Assembly (NCBI RefSeq): GCF_029840635.1
Contig: NZ_JAOCCU010000017.1
Location: forward strand, 62,001-126,000
From: Mitsuaria sp. GD03876
Lineage (GTDB): Bacteria; Pseudomonadota; Gammaproteobacteria; Burkholderiales; Burkholderiaceae_C
Length of the DNA: 64,000 nucleotides
Direction of reading: 5' to 3'
How positions within the stretch are numbered: the stretch's first letter is position 1; every line of letters starts with the position of its first letter. The position numbers and the translations under genes are program-made. A model generated the notes under the pieces. It saw only the letters and a list, made by a program, of their open reading frames with translations, made no database searches and was not told where the DNA came from. Positions 62,419-64,000 of this stretch are shown one piece after another.

Positions 62419-63146
62419 GGTTTCTGGACCCAGATGAAGAATTCGGTGTTGCCGTCGCCGCCGGTGACGGGGCTTTCGAACCAGCCCTTGACGACGAGGT
62501 CGCGCTTCTCGGCGGCGGCCACGGCCTGCTCCTTGAGCACGATGTACTGCGACTTGTCCTTGACGATGCCGTTCTTGTTCAAGGCCTTCGGGCCCAGCTC
62601 GAACTGCGGCTTGACCAGCAGCAGCGCCTGGCCTTGCGGCTTGAGCCAGCCGACCACGTGCTTGAGGGTGCCGATCATCGAGATGAAGCTCAGGTCGCCC
62701 ACGACCAGGTCGAAGGGCTCGGCGGGCACGTAGTCCTTCACGTGCATGCCTTCGAGGGCGGTCACGCGCGGGTCCGCCTTCAAGGTCTCGTGCAGCTGGC
62801 CGTGGCCGACATCGATGCCGGTCACGTGCGCCGCGCCGGCCTTGAGCAGCACGTCGGTGAAACCGCCCGCGCTCTGGCCCATGTCCAGCGCCGAGAGGCC
62901 GGCCACCGACACGCCGACCTTGGCCAGCGCGCCTTCGAGCTTGAGCCCGCCGCGCGAGACGTAACGCAGCTCGGCGTCGTCCGTCACGCGCAGGGGCGTG
63001 GTCTCGAGCAGGTCCTCGCCGCACTTGCGCACGACGGTCCAGCCCTTGGGGCCTTCCCACTCGACCGCGCGGGCGTCGATCAGCCGCTGGGCGGCCGAGC
63101 GCGTGGGCGCCAGGCCAAGGGAGAGGAGGAGTTGGTCAGCTCTCAT
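62415..63146 (-). CDS. tlyA: TlyA-family RNA 2'-O-methyltransferase (hemolysin A-like)
   Basis: 243 residues: an N-terminal S4-like RNA-binding motif (RADQLLLSLGLAPTRSAAQRLIDARAV) and an FtsJ-like SAM domain (ALDMGQSAGGFTDVLLKAG, VVGDLSFISMI, LLLVKPQFELG). TlyA methylates rRNA in Mycobacterium and others; hemolysis is historical naming. It lies between ahcY and metF, so SAM use, SAH removal and methyl-THF supply are next to each other. Confidence 0.9.
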   Translation of the reverse strand: MRADQLLLSLGLAPTRSAAQRLIDARAVEWEGPKGWTVVRKCGEDLLETTPLRVTDDAELRYVSRGGLKLEGALAKVGVSVAGLSALDMGQSAGGFTDVLLKAGAAHVTGIDVGHGQLHETLKADPRVTALEGMHVKDYVPAEPFDLVVGDLSFISMIGTLKHVVGWLKPQGQALLLVKPQFELGPKALNKNGIVKDKSQYIVLKEQAVAAAEKRDLVVKGWFESPVTGGDGNTEFFIWVQKP

Positions 63147-63216
63147 GAACGAAGTAGCCTTTGCAGCGCGTCGCGAGCGGGTGTCAGGCTAGGCGCGGGG
63201 GGATCCGGGAACCGGA

Positions 63217-63233
63217 ACGTAGCAGCGCTACGT
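63217..63233. promoter_or_regulatory. perfect hairpin in ahcY-tlyA intergenic region
   Basis: ACGTAGC-AGC-GCTACGT (7-bp stem, 3-base loop), about 55 bases after the ahcY stop on the minus strand. No T run follows, so it may be an mRNA-processing or stability element, or a short repeat, rather than a terminator. A small CCGG/CCGG hairpin adjoins it. Confidence 0.4.
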
Positions 63234-63288
63234 GAGGATTCACGGAGGGACCCGCAACGACGCATGGCGCCCGCGCAGTAGCGCTCGA

Positions 63289-64000
<712 letters not shown>

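Noticed and set aside
63147-63288. SAH riboswitch
   Set aside because: The spacer lies downstream of ahcY, not upstream, and I could not lay out the conserved pseudoknot core; a riboswitch, if present, would be outside the window.

Overview
The window is about 70% G+C, and its gene content and order point to the order Burkholderiales (Betaproteobacteria), probably near Roseateles/Mitsuaria/Rubrivivax. Pointers are fba followed by purC, a purE-purK-tsaC operon, an ahcY-tlyA-metF block, TAGAAT/TACAAT-type -10 boxes, DUF2917 and OmpW genes, and a PEP-CTERM-like protein. The genus is inference. I saw no rRNA, tRNA, insertion sequence, prophage or CRISPR array.

Layout. 1-5.0 kb: the edge of a GHKL-ATPase gene, then class II aldolase, a gamma-glutamylcyclotransferase-like protein, purC, a TPR protein and a small lipoprotein. 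5-11.8 kb: accessory metabolism (PHB-depolymerase-like esterase, diiron ferritin-like protein, a LysR/AhpD-like divergent pair, a three-part FMN/FAD/2Fe-2S fusion, TehA), with short tandem repeats of 8, 11 and 12 bp between the genes. 11.8-21.2 kb, minus strand: a polymorphic-toxin locus. A secreted SpvB/VCBS protein with five Ig-like repeats is followed by a secreted Rhs protein ending in an HNH (LHH-type) nuclease, then two short genes that are candidate immunity genes, one of the SUKH (SMI1/KNR4) superfamily. The pair resembles a TcB/TcC toxin shell split into two exported proteins.

21.4-27.2 kb: M48 membrane peptidase, GH15 glycosidase, two small unknown genes and an ArsR-SRPBCC pair. 27.2-36.7 kb: a tightly coupled minus-strand operon (TonB receptor, PhoD phosphatase, ABC binding protein, cytoplasmic phosphodiesterase, two permeases, ATPase) facing a DeoR-type regulator across a dyad-containing intergenic region. 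It reads as a complete route for taking up and cleaving an organic phosphoester.

36.7-64 kb: mostly housekeeping. YbbN/CnoX; purE-purK-tsaC; a lipoprotein esterase/OmpW cluster under a TetR-like palindrome; tsaB-rimI-UDG-(PAS-PAS-GGDEF-EAL)-midA with 4-bp overlaps or abutting genes; S9 peptidase; cca; a PEP-CTERM-like protein; GST; slt; two 5-formyl-THF cyclo-ligase paralogues; LysR/DUF2917; TfoX; pepQ; a second OmpW; metF, tlyA and the start-truncated ahcY of the methyl cycle.

All calls come from reading translated sequence and motifs; no database search was possible.
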